A stretch of 64,000 bases of DNA from Owenia fusiformis (GCA_903813345.2 CAIIXF020000009.1:7434030-7498029), one strand, 5' to 3'. Positions 57,801 through 63,827 are shown, counted from the stretch's first letter. The notes: generated from the letters alone by a model not told the origin. Numbers and translations are program-made.

Positions 57801-59134
57801 ATATTGACGCAGTGGGGTTCGTTACGCAAAGTTCTCTTCCACGTCTCACACCAACACAGAGATACATATTTGATAAGATATTATCATTGTTCGGAAAGGA
57901 CATTGGAGACAACATTCTGATGATGCTAACATTCGCAGATGCTCAAGAGCCACAAGTGTTAAGTGGTATAGAAGAAGCGGGATTTAAATATAAGAAATGT
58001 TTCAAGTTTAACAATTCGGCCGTCTTCGCAGAAAAGAAAGGAGTGGAAAGCGTTGAGATGTTTAACAAAATGTTTTGGAACATGGGCGAGGAGAGTTTCA
58101 AGCTGTTTTTCGATTACCTTGTCCGTTGTCAACCTAGAAGTCTAACTCTTACCAAGGAGGTATTGGAAGAGAGGCATCGGTTAGAACTATACATGGGTGG
58201 GTTACAACAAGACATATCGGAAGGATTAAGCCACTTAGAAAGTTTGACGAAAGAGGTACAGGTTATTATAAAAAACCAAGCACTCATAGACGCCAACAAA
58301 GATTTTGATTACACCGTTGACGAGGAGCACACAGTTCGAGAAGATATTCCCAATGGCAAATACGTGACAAACTGCTTACAGTGTAATTTCACCTGCCATT
58401 ATCCATGCATTCTTTCTGACGACGACGACAAATACAACTGCGGGGCAATGATGGATACAAAGGGACCAAATGCAGTTTGTGCATTTTGTCCGAAACGCTG
58501 TTCGTGGAAACTACACAAGAATATGCCATATCGATTGGTTATACAAATTGAAACAGTACAAAAGACCTCCCAGAATTTAAAGGAACGTTATCAAGAAGGT
58601 GTGGAGGGAAAGATGACAGCCGACAATTTGAAACATCAGGTGAAAAATGATTTCAAAAAACATCAACTTATGATGTACATGCGAACCGAGGCTGCAAGAA
58701 AAACTCTCAAAAGGCTTAACGAAATTGCACTTAAACCAAACGCAATAACGACTGTGGATTACATCGACACACTGATAGAGGCAGAGAGATCAGAACACCA
58801 ACCTGGTTATGAAAAAAGGATAGCCCACCTTCGAAAACTTCGAAAACAAACCGAAATGTTTGATAAAACAGTTAAAAACGGAAAAAATCCATTTGCGGAG
58901 CACATTGATTTGATAATAATATCCGAAGAAAAGAAAAAACATGACGGATACAAGGAGCGAATAAAAGAATGGGAAGAAATGAAGGAAAAAGTAAGTACAG
59001 ATACTGATTTGTCAGAATTGCTCCACGACATGCCAGAGCTAGAAGGAATCAGTGTTCCACAGAAAGGTATGAGTAGCATTTGGTCTGCGCTTAAAAAATT
59101 TGGCAACTTCCTCGTTCCCCAGAAGTTTGCCTAG
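27803..59134 (+). CDS. Chimeric kinesin-FHA-(RRM-like)n-FN3-GTPase gene (whole model)
   Basis: Reconstructed plus-strand gene of 26 exon-like segments. Coding spans are listed separately. Without the frameshifted repeat exon at 45402-45667 they total 6,831 nt, or 2,276 residues and a TAG. Order: kinesin motor (1-345), neck/helical segment (345-426), FHA region (440-560), acidic linker (580-647), RRM-like array (648-1514), FN3-like domain (about 1570-1670), P-loop GTPase (about 1720-1960), Cys/His cluster (about 2024-2080), charged helical tail. The motor resembles the kinesin-3 branch of KLP-6/KIF28. All introns from exon 14 onwards are phase 1, including the join to the last exon. The motor-FHA part is firm. 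Joining the RRM exons is well supported. Joining the GTPase exon is likely but crosses 7.3 kb. The alternative is a second gene starting at the ATG at 56873. Confidence 0.7.
27922..28975 (+). mobile_element. Mariner-family transposon, degenerate, with TA target site
   Basis: The inverted ends CAGGGTGTTCCAAAAGTAA and its complement are flanked by TA. Plus-strand frames across about 28350-28690 read [22 protein letters not shown], then [22 protein letters not shown] and FESWIQ. These align with the mariner transposase C-terminal half (NAPAHKS, SPDLAPSDYYLF, W---C). Stops and frameshifts show it is inactive. A 5'-truncated relative is at 61335-62415. Confidence 0.85.
28976..29683 (+). other. 3' part of intron 1 after the mariner copy
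   Basis: AT-rich intronic sequence. No further repeat or coding exon was seen before the branch site near 29668-29674. Confidence 0.4.
29684..29884 (+). CDS. Kinesin exon 2: motor residues 15-81
   Basis: Encodes [17 protein letters not shown], then the kinesin [12 protein letters not shown] block (kinesin-3 typically FxFDYSYWSH). It starts after the AC acceptor and ends CAG before GTATCC, phase 0. It is long for this region because of a Ser/Thr-rich loop. Confidence 0.9.
29885..30690 (+). other. Intron 2
   Basis: GT-AG intron of 806 bp, phase 0 at both ends. No mobile element with clear ends was recognised. Confidence 0.6.
30691..30823 (+). CDS. Kinesin exon 3: P-loop exon
   Basis: Encodes [18 protein letters not shown], then [14 protein letters not shown] with the P-loop at residues 108-115. 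The following MGYGANKG is close to KLP-6/KIF28-type motors. It starts after TTTATAG in phase 0 and ends in phase 1 (AAA G, then GTATGC). Confidence 0.95.
31008..31081 (+). CDS. Kinesin exon 4
   Basis: Encodes [17 protein letters not shown] (residues 126-150), following the P-loop helix. It starts in phase 1 after GTTTTAG and ends in phase 0 at CAG before a GC donor (GCAAGAG). Confidence 0.9.
31082..34116 (+). other. Intron 4: GC-AG intron with dispersed repeat
   Basis: A 3-kb intron. The donor is CAG then GCAAGAG, the usual strong context of GC-AG introns. The acceptor is TTATAG. Joining gives [16 protein letters not shown] in frame. 31237-31720 holds a dispersed repeat with a degenerate TCCG/TTCG simple repeat (about 31290-31340) and two diverged direct ~190-bp copies (GATAACTCAA...TTCAAGATGG). 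A C run is at about 32338-32348. No exon was seen in the rest. Confidence 0.75.
34117..34231 (+). CDS. Kinesin exon 5
   Basis: Encodes [17 protein letters not shown] and then [13 protein letters not shown] (residues 151-189), the conserved EIYNE-V-DLL segment plus the following strand. It runs from phase 0 to phase 1. Confidence 0.93.
34702..34813 (+). CDS. Kinesin exon 6: switch I approach
   Basis: Encodes [19 protein letters not shown], then [14 protein letters not shown] (residues 189-226). The NETSS-RAH switch I element is completed by exon 7. Acceptor TTCCAG, donor AG-GTACTAG. It runs from phase 1 to phase 2. Confidence 0.93.
35020..35369 (+). CDS. Kinesin exon 7: switch II and microtubule-binding region
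   Basis: Encodes residues 226-342: RAHT (switch I end), [10 protein letters not shown] (switch II DLAGSE at 255-260), [46 protein letters not shown] and TLSTLRY. Loop 11 and the start of helix 4 are unusual: [16 protein letters not shown] replaces the common ERA-STGA-G-RLKEG. Runs from phase 2 to phase 1. Confidence 0.95.
35494..35637 (+). CDS. Kinesin exon 8: neck region
   Basis: Encodes [16 protein letters not shown], then a Lys/Glu/Leu-rich helix ([17 protein letters not shown]), the kinesin-3 neck. The donor is uncertain: CAAG before GTTATT (end 35637) or AAG before GTTGGC (end 35652). Both are phase 1 and differ by five codons. The total length given elsewhere uses the first. Confidence 0.85.
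35638..36699 (+). other. Intron 8, contains a hairpin MITE
   Basis: About 1.06 kb. Contains the perfect-stem element at 36384-36521 and a block near 36285-36356 (CTCTGCGCGCAGGGTA) also seen near 770-790 and 1220. Confidence 0.6.
36384..36521. mobile_element. Hairpin MITE with GC-rich stem
   Basis: The arms CGGCGCCCGGCCGATTGAGT and ACTCAATCGGCCGGGCGCCG are exact inverted copies around a short AT loop. The outer ends (GCCTTGGTCACAT and ATGTGACCAATGC) also pair. No coding capacity. Confidence 0.75.
36700..36806 (+). CDS. Gene exon 9: coiled-coil-like segment
   Basis: Encodes [18 protein letters not shown], then [17 protein letters not shown], a charged heptad-like helix between motor and FHA, as in kinesin-3 proteins. 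From phase 1 to phase 0. Only this frame is open. Confidence 0.85.
36807..37448 (+). other. Intron 9
   Basis: 642-bp GT-AG intron. Two overlapping open frames (36801-37145 plus, 36824-37126 minus) lie in it but show no family features, and the plus one is simply exon 9 read through. Confidence 0.6.
37449..37563 (+). CDS. Gene exon 10: start of FHA region
   Basis: Encodes [16 protein letters not shown], then [26 protein letters not shown] is the signature that precedes the FHA domain in kinesin-3 proteins. From phase 0 to phase 1. Confidence 0.93.
37564..38191 (+). other. Intron 10 with MITE copy 3
   Basis: 628-bp GT-AG intron. About half of it is the foldback MITE at 37858-38163. Confidence 0.65.
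37858..38163. mobile_element. Foldback MITE, copy 3 (internal deletion)
   Basis: Same family as 11391-11919: CACCGGTGATTCGCTCGATT on the left and CGGATCACCAGTG on the right. Most of the left arm between ATGTCGGA and AATTAAATCGACGATTCTGT is missing, giving 306 bp. Its right end is 28 bp from the exon 11 start. Confidence 0.8.
38192..38255 (+). CDS. Gene exon 11: FHA strand
   Basis: Encodes [18 protein letters not shown], then NGPK/N. The GNGKGQ stretch sits where FHA domains have G-R/x. From phase 1 to phase 2, donor AA-GTAAGC. Confidence 0.85.
38487..38964. mobile_element. Foldback MITE with CAGTGGGCCGTTCTTG end
   Basis: 478-bp element with ~65-bp inverted arms. GTTCTTGTACCGTTCGTAGT on the left is mirrored by ACTACGAATGGTACAAGAAC on the right, followed inward by AATTTATTAATATTCGTAA and its complement. 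A (CTAT)n microsatellite follows at once. Confidence 0.85.
39074..40110 (-). mobile_element. TIR element (CGAGGGTCGTCCCAGAAG) with minus-strand transposase remnant
   Basis: 1,037 bp. The ends CGAGGGTCGTCCCAGAAGTA and its near-complement at 40110 continue inward through ATGCACTAT--GCTCT. The minus strand near 39540-39760 reads [20 protein letters not shown], then [15 protein letters not shown], a helix-turn-helix-like N-terminal segment as in DDE transposases. A second copy starts at 63828. Confidence 0.8.
40169..40791. mobile_element. TIR MITE, copy 1 (CAGTGCTTCCCAAAAAGGC)
   Basis: 623 bp with TA on each side. The left arm ACATTGCAAAACCACAAAAC is mirrored near the right end, as is CCATTGGAAAG / CTTTCCAATGG. 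A non-coding Tc1/mariner-type derivative. The second copy is at 42332-43091. Confidence 0.8.
40828..41437. mobile_element. TIR element (CAGGGTGTCAAATAAGTCCC)
   Basis: 610 bp with TA flanks. The ends CAGGGTGTCAAATAAGTCCC and GGGACTTATTTGACACCCTG are perfect inverted copies. The short frame at 41076-41261 may be a fragment of a transposase, but no diagnostic motif is visible. Confidence 0.85.
41515..41646 (+). CDS. Gene exon 12: core of FHA domain
   Basis: Encodes [19 protein letters not shown], then [23 protein letters not shown]-xI and the NG turn are FHA hallmarks (S-x-x-H, NG). The phospho-contact Ser is replaced by Val-Glu-Asn. From phase 2 to phase 2. Confidence 0.9.
41647..43155 (+). 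other. Intron 12 with MITE
   Basis: 1.5-kb GT-AG intron. About half is the TIR element at 42332-43091, which ends 64 bp before the next exon. Confidence 0.65.
42332..43091. mobile_element. TIR MITE, copy 2 (CAGTGCGTCTCAAAAAACGC)
   Basis: 760 bp, TA-flanked. The interior parallels the copy at 40169-40791 (ACATTGCAATACCACAAATC, then TATGAATAAATGACATAT on the right side). No transposase. Confidence 0.75.
43156..43304 (+). CDS. Gene exon 13: end of FHA domain
   Basis: Encodes [18 protein letters not shown], the final FHA strands (RIxFG---LYVF), then [17 protein letters not shown]. From phase 2 to phase 1, donor GAGT-GTAAGT. The frame of the real exon differs from the longer open frame at 43026-43238. 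Confidence 0.9.
43305..43944 (+). other. Intron 13
   Basis: 640-bp GT-AG intron, phase 1. No mobile element recognised. Confidence 0.6.
43945..44148 (+). CDS. Gene exon 14: acidic linker, possible diverged repeat exon
   Basis: Encodes [18 protein letters not shown], then an Asp/Glu/Ser-rich stretch ending MPFSSNEKT. Like all following exons it is phase 1 at both ends. Its start resembles the repeat-exon segment [14 protein letters not shown] at the same offset, so it may be an eroded repeat copy. No enzyme motif. Confidence 0.8.
44149..44602 (+). other. Intron 14
   Basis: 454-bp GT-AG phase-1 intron before the repeat array. No element recognised. Confidence 0.6.
44603..44866 (+). CDS. Repeat exon R1 (RRM-like)
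   Basis: 264 nt, phase 1 at both ends. Encodes [18 protein letters not shown], the core [18 protein letters not shown], then [18 protein letters not shown] and [10 protein letters not shown]. It is the most divergent full copy, with EE for KK after FFES and one codon shorter than the others. Confidence 0.9.
44992..45258 (+). CDS. Repeat exon R2 (RRM-like)
   Basis: 267 nt, phase 1 at both ends. The first half ([20 protein letters not shown]) matches R6. The second half matches the R3/R5/R7 type ([28 protein letters not shown]). Tyr replaces Asp in the first position of the usual DDDKYM. Confidence 0.9.
45402..45667 (+). pseudogene. Repeat exon R3, frameshifted by one base
   Basis: 266 nt, one base short. 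After GTACAAC it has four A instead of the five found in R4 and R7-R10. Inclusion would shift the frame and stop within about 20 codons. Splice sites are intact and both flanking introns are phase 1, so skipping the exon restores the frame exactly. It could also be an assembly error in an A run. Confidence 0.85.
45811..46077 (+). CDS. Repeat exon R4 (RRM-like)
   Basis: 267 nt, phase 1. Encodes [18 protein letters not shown], with SQHLEL where other copies have SQQLEL. The rest differs from R7-R10 by AIAENVEYE and an R1-type end [10 protein letters not shown], so it looks like a recombinant between two copy types. Confidence 0.9.
46078..46972 (+). other. Intron R4-R5 with nested palindromes
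   Basis: 895-bp intron, longer than the ~143-bp introns elsewhere in the array. It holds an inverted-repeat insertion (46230-46494) and an adjacent palindrome (about 46099-46216, GGTTTTGGATATGGGGTTTATCC with a near-complement). Confidence 0.65.
46230..46494. mobile_element. MITE-like inverted repeat in the array
   Basis: TTATCCTATACCAAGTAGAG on the left pairs with CTCTACTTGGCATAGGATAA on the right, with one mismatch. The interior has short GGGAGATATG repeats. Confidence 0.7.
46973..47239 (+). CDS. Repeat exon R5 (RRM-like)
   Basis: 267 nt, phase 1. Encodes [18 protein letters not shown], sharing ANVPF with R11, then the common core and [10 protein letters not shown]. It is flanked by unique introns, so it is older than R7-R10. 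Confidence 0.9.
47360..47626 (+). CDS. Repeat exon R6 (RRM-like)
   Basis: 267 nt, phase 1. The first half is R2-like ([20 protein letters not shown]). The second half has [14 protein letters not shown], the same variant found in R9. Gln-Cys-Asn-Asp replaces QCDD before the core. Confidence 0.9.
47770..48036 (+). CDS. Repeat exon R7 (RRM-like)
   Basis: 267 nt, phase 1, [18 protein letters not shown] type. Identical to R8 in translation except Gln for Lys in FFESKQKTG. Confidence 0.92.
48180..48446 (+). CDS. Repeat exon R8 (RRM-like)
   Basis: 267 nt, phase 1. The consensus copy of the array: [65 protein letters not shown]. Confidence 0.92.
48590..48856 (+). CDS. Repeat exon R9 (RRM-like)
   Basis: 267 nt, phase 1. 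R8-like first half joined to the [10 protein letters not shown] variant of R6. The following intron also shares the R6 form (GAATATTACAAAAT). Confidence 0.92.
49000..49266 (+). CDS. Repeat exon R10 (RRM-like)
   Basis: 267 nt, phase 1. R8-like first half. It ends [11 protein letters not shown], resembling R1 and R4, and the following intron leaves the 410-bp family. It is the last full-length copy. Confidence 0.92.
49378..49578 (+). CDS. Repeat exon R11, shortened RRM-like copy
   Basis: 201 nt, phase 1. Keeps [18 protein letters not shown] and the GIA-region but lacks 22 codons of the core: after [18 protein letters not shown] the strand and helix with KVSNLKPTT and FFES are gone. In frame and with intact splice sites. 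It still supplies the helix-2/strand-4 half to R10. Confidence 0.85.
49820..50165 (+). pseudogene. LINE reverse-transcriptase fragment (Tx1/L1-like), 5' piece
   Basis: Reads [17 protein letters not shown], then [18 protein letters not shown]-like turn and SCRQGDPIS: the RT palm of L1/Tx1-group elements. In another frame it continues [20 protein letters not shown] and LTFHGK, the usual KLN-W--R-LT-GK block downstream. The YxDD block between them is missing. Confidence 0.8.
50650..52220. mobile_element. Insertion splitting the LINE fragment, GTAACGAAGC-rich ends
   Basis: Both edges carry similar inverted wording (ATTACACAGGCCGG and CCCAGCAGTGTAACAGG), with clusters of TTCGTTA/TAACGAAGC motifs just inside (50674-50830 and 52080-52200). 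No coding capacity. The ends are imperfect, so the boundaries are approximate. Confidence 0.45.
52349..52700 (+). pseudogene. LINE fragment (Tx1/L1-like), 3' piece
   Basis: Reads [37 protein letters not shown] and LMWLKRLLD. This is the FIW-----I-R-TL----GGL-M-----A-KL-W block following the RT domain in L1/Tx1 elements. It continues the fragment at 49820-50165. Confidence 0.8.
52732..54734 (-). mobile_element. TIR DNA transposon, copy 2, with C2H2-finger remnant
   Basis: 2,003 bp. The ends CACTGTATGTACAGAGATCG and its complement match copy 1 at 24691-26655. The minus strand at 54076-54315 encodes CFYC then H-x3-HH (C-x2-C-x13-H-x3-H), a C2H2-type finger that could be the DNA-binding part of a transposase. 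Relative to copy 1 it carries ~160 extra bp near 53628-53785. Confidence 0.8.
53600..55660. repeat. Tandem duplication with internally deleted second copy
   Basis: 53600-53811 equals 55054-55265 (212 bp each) and 54659-55053 equals 55266-55660 (395 bp each). So the 1,454-bp unit 53600-55053 is followed by a 607-bp copy that lacks 53812-54658 (847 bp). The unit spans the right end of the TIR transposon, giving that end a second time at 55341. Confidence 0.9.
55661..56846. other. AT-rich intronic stretch, no feature
   Basis: Nothing recognised apart from simple A/T runs and the splice acceptor at its end. Confidence 0.4.
56847..59134 (+). CDS. Terminal exon: FN3-like domain, P-loop GTPase, Cys/His cluster
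   Basis: Open for 762 codons from a phase-1 acceptor to TAG at 59132-59134. Numbered from the internal ATG at 56873: an acidic lead, an FN3-like domain (47-145: [31 protein letters not shown]), then a GTPase with GATGAGKS (208-215) and DTPGFGD (276-282). [10 protein letters not shown] may stand for the base-recognition loop, though a TKxD is absent. A Cys/His cluster follows from C501 ([12 protein letters not shown], then CAFCPKRC and LHKN). The tail is a charged helix. The set resembles large AIG1/septin-like GTPases of fish and invertebrates with unknown roles. It is spliced in phase to R11, but could be a separate gene starting at 56873. Confidence 0.85.
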
Positions 59135-59342
59135 ACAACGTATGCGATTAATCAAGTGAACTATTAAGAATCTAGTAGAATTTATATAATGTGACATATT
59201 TAACGACCAGACCTGATTATAATATCCAATGGTATGTCTACCTAAATGAAAATTAAAAAAGATGTCTTTGTATAATAGCGAATTAACAAGATATATATAT
59301 GTCGTACAGAGGGGGTACAAGAAACATTGATTTTAAAATAAA
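59135..59342 (+). terminator. 3' UTR and polyadenylation signal
   Basis: AATAAA at 59337-59342, about 200 bp after the TAG, is a suitable polyadenylation signal for the GTPase-encoding transcript. Confidence 0.55.
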
Positions 59343-59399
59343 TATCAGCGTTACATCGCTACAAACTGAAAAATAGATACTACAGGTGGATGGGTTATA

Positions 59400-60230
59400 A
59401 AGAAAATTAAACGAGTGTCATTCACTGCGTCTCCAGCAGGCGTCTCAGATCATCACATTTTGCCCCGTAAACTGTCTGCATAATTTCAGTGGGGCTGCGA
59501 TGGTTTGGTCTTTTATATACACGATAAAAGACACCTCTTGACCCAGAGCCACTGTGAGCTGGACTCTGCGACGGCGCCTACTGCTGTAGCTGCTGATTTC
59601 AACTTAGATTGTGTTAGTCCTAGCTGAGGAGTTAGGAGGCTGGGAAACCCCTACATCCGACTTCTGTTGGATACTGCACTGAATGTCACCCCTTGTCATG
59701 GCCTCGTCTACCAAGTCTTGTGGATTTCTTAAGCTGGTTGAACATCTTGAGTCGGTCTTCCCAGGGTACTGTGAACTCGATGGTGATGGTGGTTCTGTTG
59801 CTGTGATATCAGCAGCACACCGGGACAGAGCTTGGCCTGGTGACTGTTTTCTCTATGGGAAGTTTTCAAAGTCCAGGAAGTTGCCTTGGTTAGAATGTTA
59901 AGCTGGAGTAGAGGCTGAGATGGCTTCTGTTCGGCCATATTCCCTTCTCGAAAAACGTAGTTCTGGCCCTGCACTACCTCTACTGGTTTTGTGAAAAAGT
60001 CTGCCAGTCTATCCATTTGGCTATCTCTTAGAGGACCATGTGGTGCCGCTATCTGTATCTTCCGTCGCAAAGGACTTCGGGTCAGCTGCTGACAGTTTAT
60101 TGTGCAGTCAGTAGACATACACTGAGGGCGGTTGGCTGTTTCTTTTTGCCCCAAGATCTGAGAATTGGCGGAGATGGTAGCAGGTCAGAGAAGGCTCCTC
60201 CATGGGCCAAATGTACATTTTTCATTTACA
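59400..60230 (-). other. GC-richer segment with broken minus-strand frames, unidentified
   Basis: Noticeably more GC than its surroundings. The minus strand at 59729-60154 reads a 141-residue frame with DRLADFFTKPVEVVQGQNY and a His/Gln run. Other frames continue it after stops (for example LVDEAMTRGDIQC). It looks like an eroded coding element, perhaps from a retroelement, but I recognise no domain. Confidence 0.3.
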
Positions 60231-60780
60231 AAGTTAGATTTACACGTAGATTTTCTAATGAGTATTGCAATTTTGAAAATATGTTGCCTGGTTATGCCCA
60301 AAATATCTTAAACACCTTCTGGCTGGCATATAAATAATGGATAGCTTGGATAACAACCTTTTGAAAAATTAAGAATTAGTTGGTACAAAATTAACTGCTG
60401 CTAATTACTTAGATGCTAGTGGGTAGTTACCAGTTTCGCTACCAGGTGGCTTATTCGGGGGGAAATAACATGGCAGGGTATTAAAAAGTTCCTTTAAATT
60501 CGAATATTCATCGGTTTCATATAACCACTTTGGATGAATCAGATTTCAAGAGCTTGGGCAGAACGGCTGTATTTGTTTACAATTTGGATAGTTAGGGTGC
60601 AGTTGAGAACATATTTCCTAATATATTGAAAGAGGAACATGAGCAAAACAAGTAGTATTTTGTTTTGTAGTAGCTGTCCAAATAATGCAAAAATAGTATT
60701 TCTGTACATGGGCTTGCTTCCCGGCTTGCTTGTACTTAACATACTGTAAAGGTAGCTATACTATTTGCCAAACTTTACCC
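60231..60780. repeat. Dispersed repeat shared with 17260-17420
   Basis: GGGTAGTTACCAGTTTCGC, CCAGGTGGCTTATTCGGG and GGCAGGGTATTAAAAAGTTCC match the sequence near 17270-17350. The flanking sequence is unrelated to known genes. Confidence 0.6.
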
Positions 60781-61334
60781 CCACATGGTCGGAGGATTAT
60801 TGGATACAACAGATAGTTAATCCCTATATGTTTGATTCAATAAGATGGAAACGACTTTGGATGAGTCGTTTGCATTTTTGACCTACAGCTACCTTATCTC
60901 TATATAGAAAAGAGATTCAAGATTTGCAATTAACGAAACACATATCATATGAACATCACAAAATATGTAGAATAACGTTTGTTATTCAATCATCTCGATG
61001 CATAATTTCAACCAATCATGTATTGTAATACAATGTTATTGACCAGCATTTAAATGTGGCACGTGACACTTGTACGGGTTTTGTCGAAAAATGAATGTTG
61101 TATAAAGGCATAATCGTAGTTAGTATCCTGGTAAATTGATATGTTTTCGAGGAATAAGAACTGCAGTGGAGATATCGCATAACCCCGAAGAAAGTGCAAT
61201 TCTTTCATTATATCAGTATATCACGATCACTACGATAGTAAAAATGAAATTGAAATGCAAAATGCATTCAAATTGGGAATGGACGGTTAAAACGATTCAT
61301 AGATCTCGGTTTTATAGTCTCAGAAAAAATTATT
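60781..61334. other. Non-coding stretch
   Basis: AT-rich, nothing recognised. Confidence 0.35.
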
Positions 61335-62415
61335 ACTTTATTTGTTGCAATGTTACAATAAAGCCTAACTCAGATTCAAGTATGATGTCATAAAATTAAT
61401 ATTCATTAAATTTCCTAGAATATCACTTTGTATAACAGTCTGTACAATTAACGGTTGAGTTTTTGAAAATACCCAATTTAGACCCAGTCATCCACCTTTA
61501 TAACCTGCCTGCTAGGAATTCAGCATTTAATACCATTGCAGAAGAGGTAGTTCTCGAGGTCTAAGGTCTAAGACCGTGGACCATGCTCTTCTAATCATGC
61601 AATATCTAATTTTTACTTACATGGAGAATAATCATCAGTATGCTTATCAGTGTGATAAAACCTTCAAAGATGAGAATGACCTTCTCCAAGTTGTCCAATC
61701 GACCCTGCGATGTCTCACTCATGTGTTTGAGTTATGGATACAGAGTGCTACTCTTGTACTGACCAAAGAGGAACCTACTTTTCAAAGTAGGGGGTACAAA
61801 GGAGTATCAAATGATGTAAAGCAAATGAAATTCCCACCAGTTGTTGCATTTCAACTTTGATATGGGATGTACAAAATGTTTAAAGTCAGTGAAACTTTCT
61901 GCGTGGAATGTTACACCGGGTATTGTAATGTCATGTTACCAAAGCAACCATAACTCTACCCGAGTTTCATAAATTTCGTCGACACTTTTTGTCGGCAGTT
62001 TTAGTTACAATACTATAAGTTATTGAATGATTTGAAGTGCAATACAGGATCTATTCTGTTCGAGAAATTTTGTATTGGAACGAGACGAAGTCGAGTGCCA
62101 ATACAGAATATCGAGGCAGAATAACAGTGTGTCACGTGCCACAAATCATTCAATAACGTTTTTATCGTGTGATCCTCTGTATTGCTACTGAGATTGTCCC
62201 CTCCGTACCTATATTTTCTGTATTGCGACGGAGATGATCAACGGGGACAACCTCTGTAGCAATACCGATTGGTACAGTACAAGAACTGACCAATCAGAGG
62301 GCTTTATTTTACAGATCATACGATAAATGAAAGTACATTATGTAAACATTTAAAAACGATCGGTGCATATTTAACAAAATACCAGCATCAGTCCTGTTAC
62401 TTTTAAAACACCCTG
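61335..62415 (+). mobile_element. 5'-truncated mariner copy with an inserted MITE
   Basis: From about 61335 it matches the mariner at 27922-28975 from about 28215 onward ([37 protein letters not shown]). It ends with the same right terminus, CACCCTG, at about 62415. The left terminus is absent. The homology is interrupted at about 62019-62329 by a foldback element. Confidence 0.8.
62019..62329. mobile_element. Foldback MITE inside the mariner copy
   Basis: Two inverted pairs are present: TTATTGAATGATTTG with CAAATCATTCAATAA (62019 to about 62155), and TTTATCGTGTGATC with GATCATACGATAAA (about 62161-62327). The mariner sequence resumes on the far side, which shows that the MITE inserted later. 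Confidence 0.7.
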
Positions 62416-62416
62416 T

Positions 62417-63827
62417 ACTTTTGGACTTTACCATATTAAATACTGTGTGGGTGTTAGAAAAACATATTGTTAAGAATATATTCTATTTTATGTATCTGTA
62501 TAACCTGCCTTAAATTTTGCATGAAATCAAATGATGTTTGTACAAATTGTAAATTCAATGACGAATGCAATATCAGCTGCATTGTGACATAAAATATAAA
62601 ACTTATTGTTACATTAAAGTTAGTGTTTAAGCCATCAAAACATATCCGTTAAATAATGTATAAGAGTAAAATATGTGCTACATATGCTTATTTTTAAATT
62701 CGGATGAGTATTTGCAAAAATATCTACTAATATTTTTTACATCAAATTGGAAGAAATGATAAGTCAAGTGTGAGTTAACTTGTCTTGCTTGTGTGTTATG
62801 GTATCTAACCCGACCAAAACCACTAATGCCATCTATTAACCTTATTGATCCATTTTACATAATATCAATTAATATACATGTATATTCTGTAACAAGTCGA
62901 GCATGATTATTTTAGATTGTTGTATTTTTGATAATGACATTAAAAGTTGATTTTCCTTATAAATATGTAATTTAGCAGAATTTCTAAGGACATTTACTGT
63001 ATCAATGTATAATTGATGTATGTGTACTGTCAATAAAATGTTGGAATTCCGATGAGATGTATGATAAATGATGTTCCCATGGGATATTCAATAATAACAT
63101 CAGACTGAAGGAATAAGAAAATGGCAAGCCTAATGATATGTGTGTATTTTGCATGGTTTAGTTTAGCATTGCTAATATAGACCGCATTTTCTGTGTTGAA
63201 TAATGTACAAATAGTTTTTCACCGATTGTCTTATTTGATAAGCATGGTTAGTGAATATAGAATGATCTTTTTATAAATGTTACCAAACAAACTCTATGTT
63301 CAGTAGTGTTGTCCTCATTCTTATGGATATTAGAGCTAAAATTCAGCCCCTCCATAAGTTTGGCATCCATAAGTTTGGATCACTTGTGTGCTTGTTTGGC
63401 GATTTAAAAAGATCAATCTGTTTGTACATTTATTAACTATTCTAATTAACGATTGAAATTAAGATTCAAACATTCATAGATTTTGATATGATCAATGAAA
63501 ACTTCCGGTTGCCAAACTTATGGAGGGGAGTGTACAAATTACTTTTTTTGTTTTCATAAACTTTTATTTGCAAATGTAACTGCTTTGCACACGCTGTTTG
63601 GTTAAAATAAAAATAATTTAATTGATGATTGATAAAGAAATGGTTCTTGTTTACCCATATTTTGAAATGTAACGTTCACTTGCAGGAGCTATTTTTGCGA
63701 TTTTGTAGATTTAGCTTGTCATTGTTTTTCTTATAATTATGAAATTTGAGATCGATTGATGTTCTTTCAGTTTTTTACAAATATGCATTCATTTTTTCTA
63801 AACATTAAAGGGGCAACAAGGCCTGTA
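62417..63827. other. Non-coding stretch
   Basis: AT-rich. An inverted pair CCTCCATAAGTTTGG (about 63349) / CCAAACTTATGGAGG (about 63513) marks a small foldback. No gene was recognised. Confidence 0.4.

Noticed and set aside
56873-59134. Independent GTPase gene starting at the ATG at 56873
   Set aside because: Not excluded, but disfavoured. The frame stays open upstream to a phase-matched acceptor, and the RRM array otherwise has no terminal exon.
59729-60154. 141-residue minus-strand protein gene
   Set aside because: No recognisable domain, and neighbouring frames continue the pattern past stops. It is listed only as an unidentified eroded segment.
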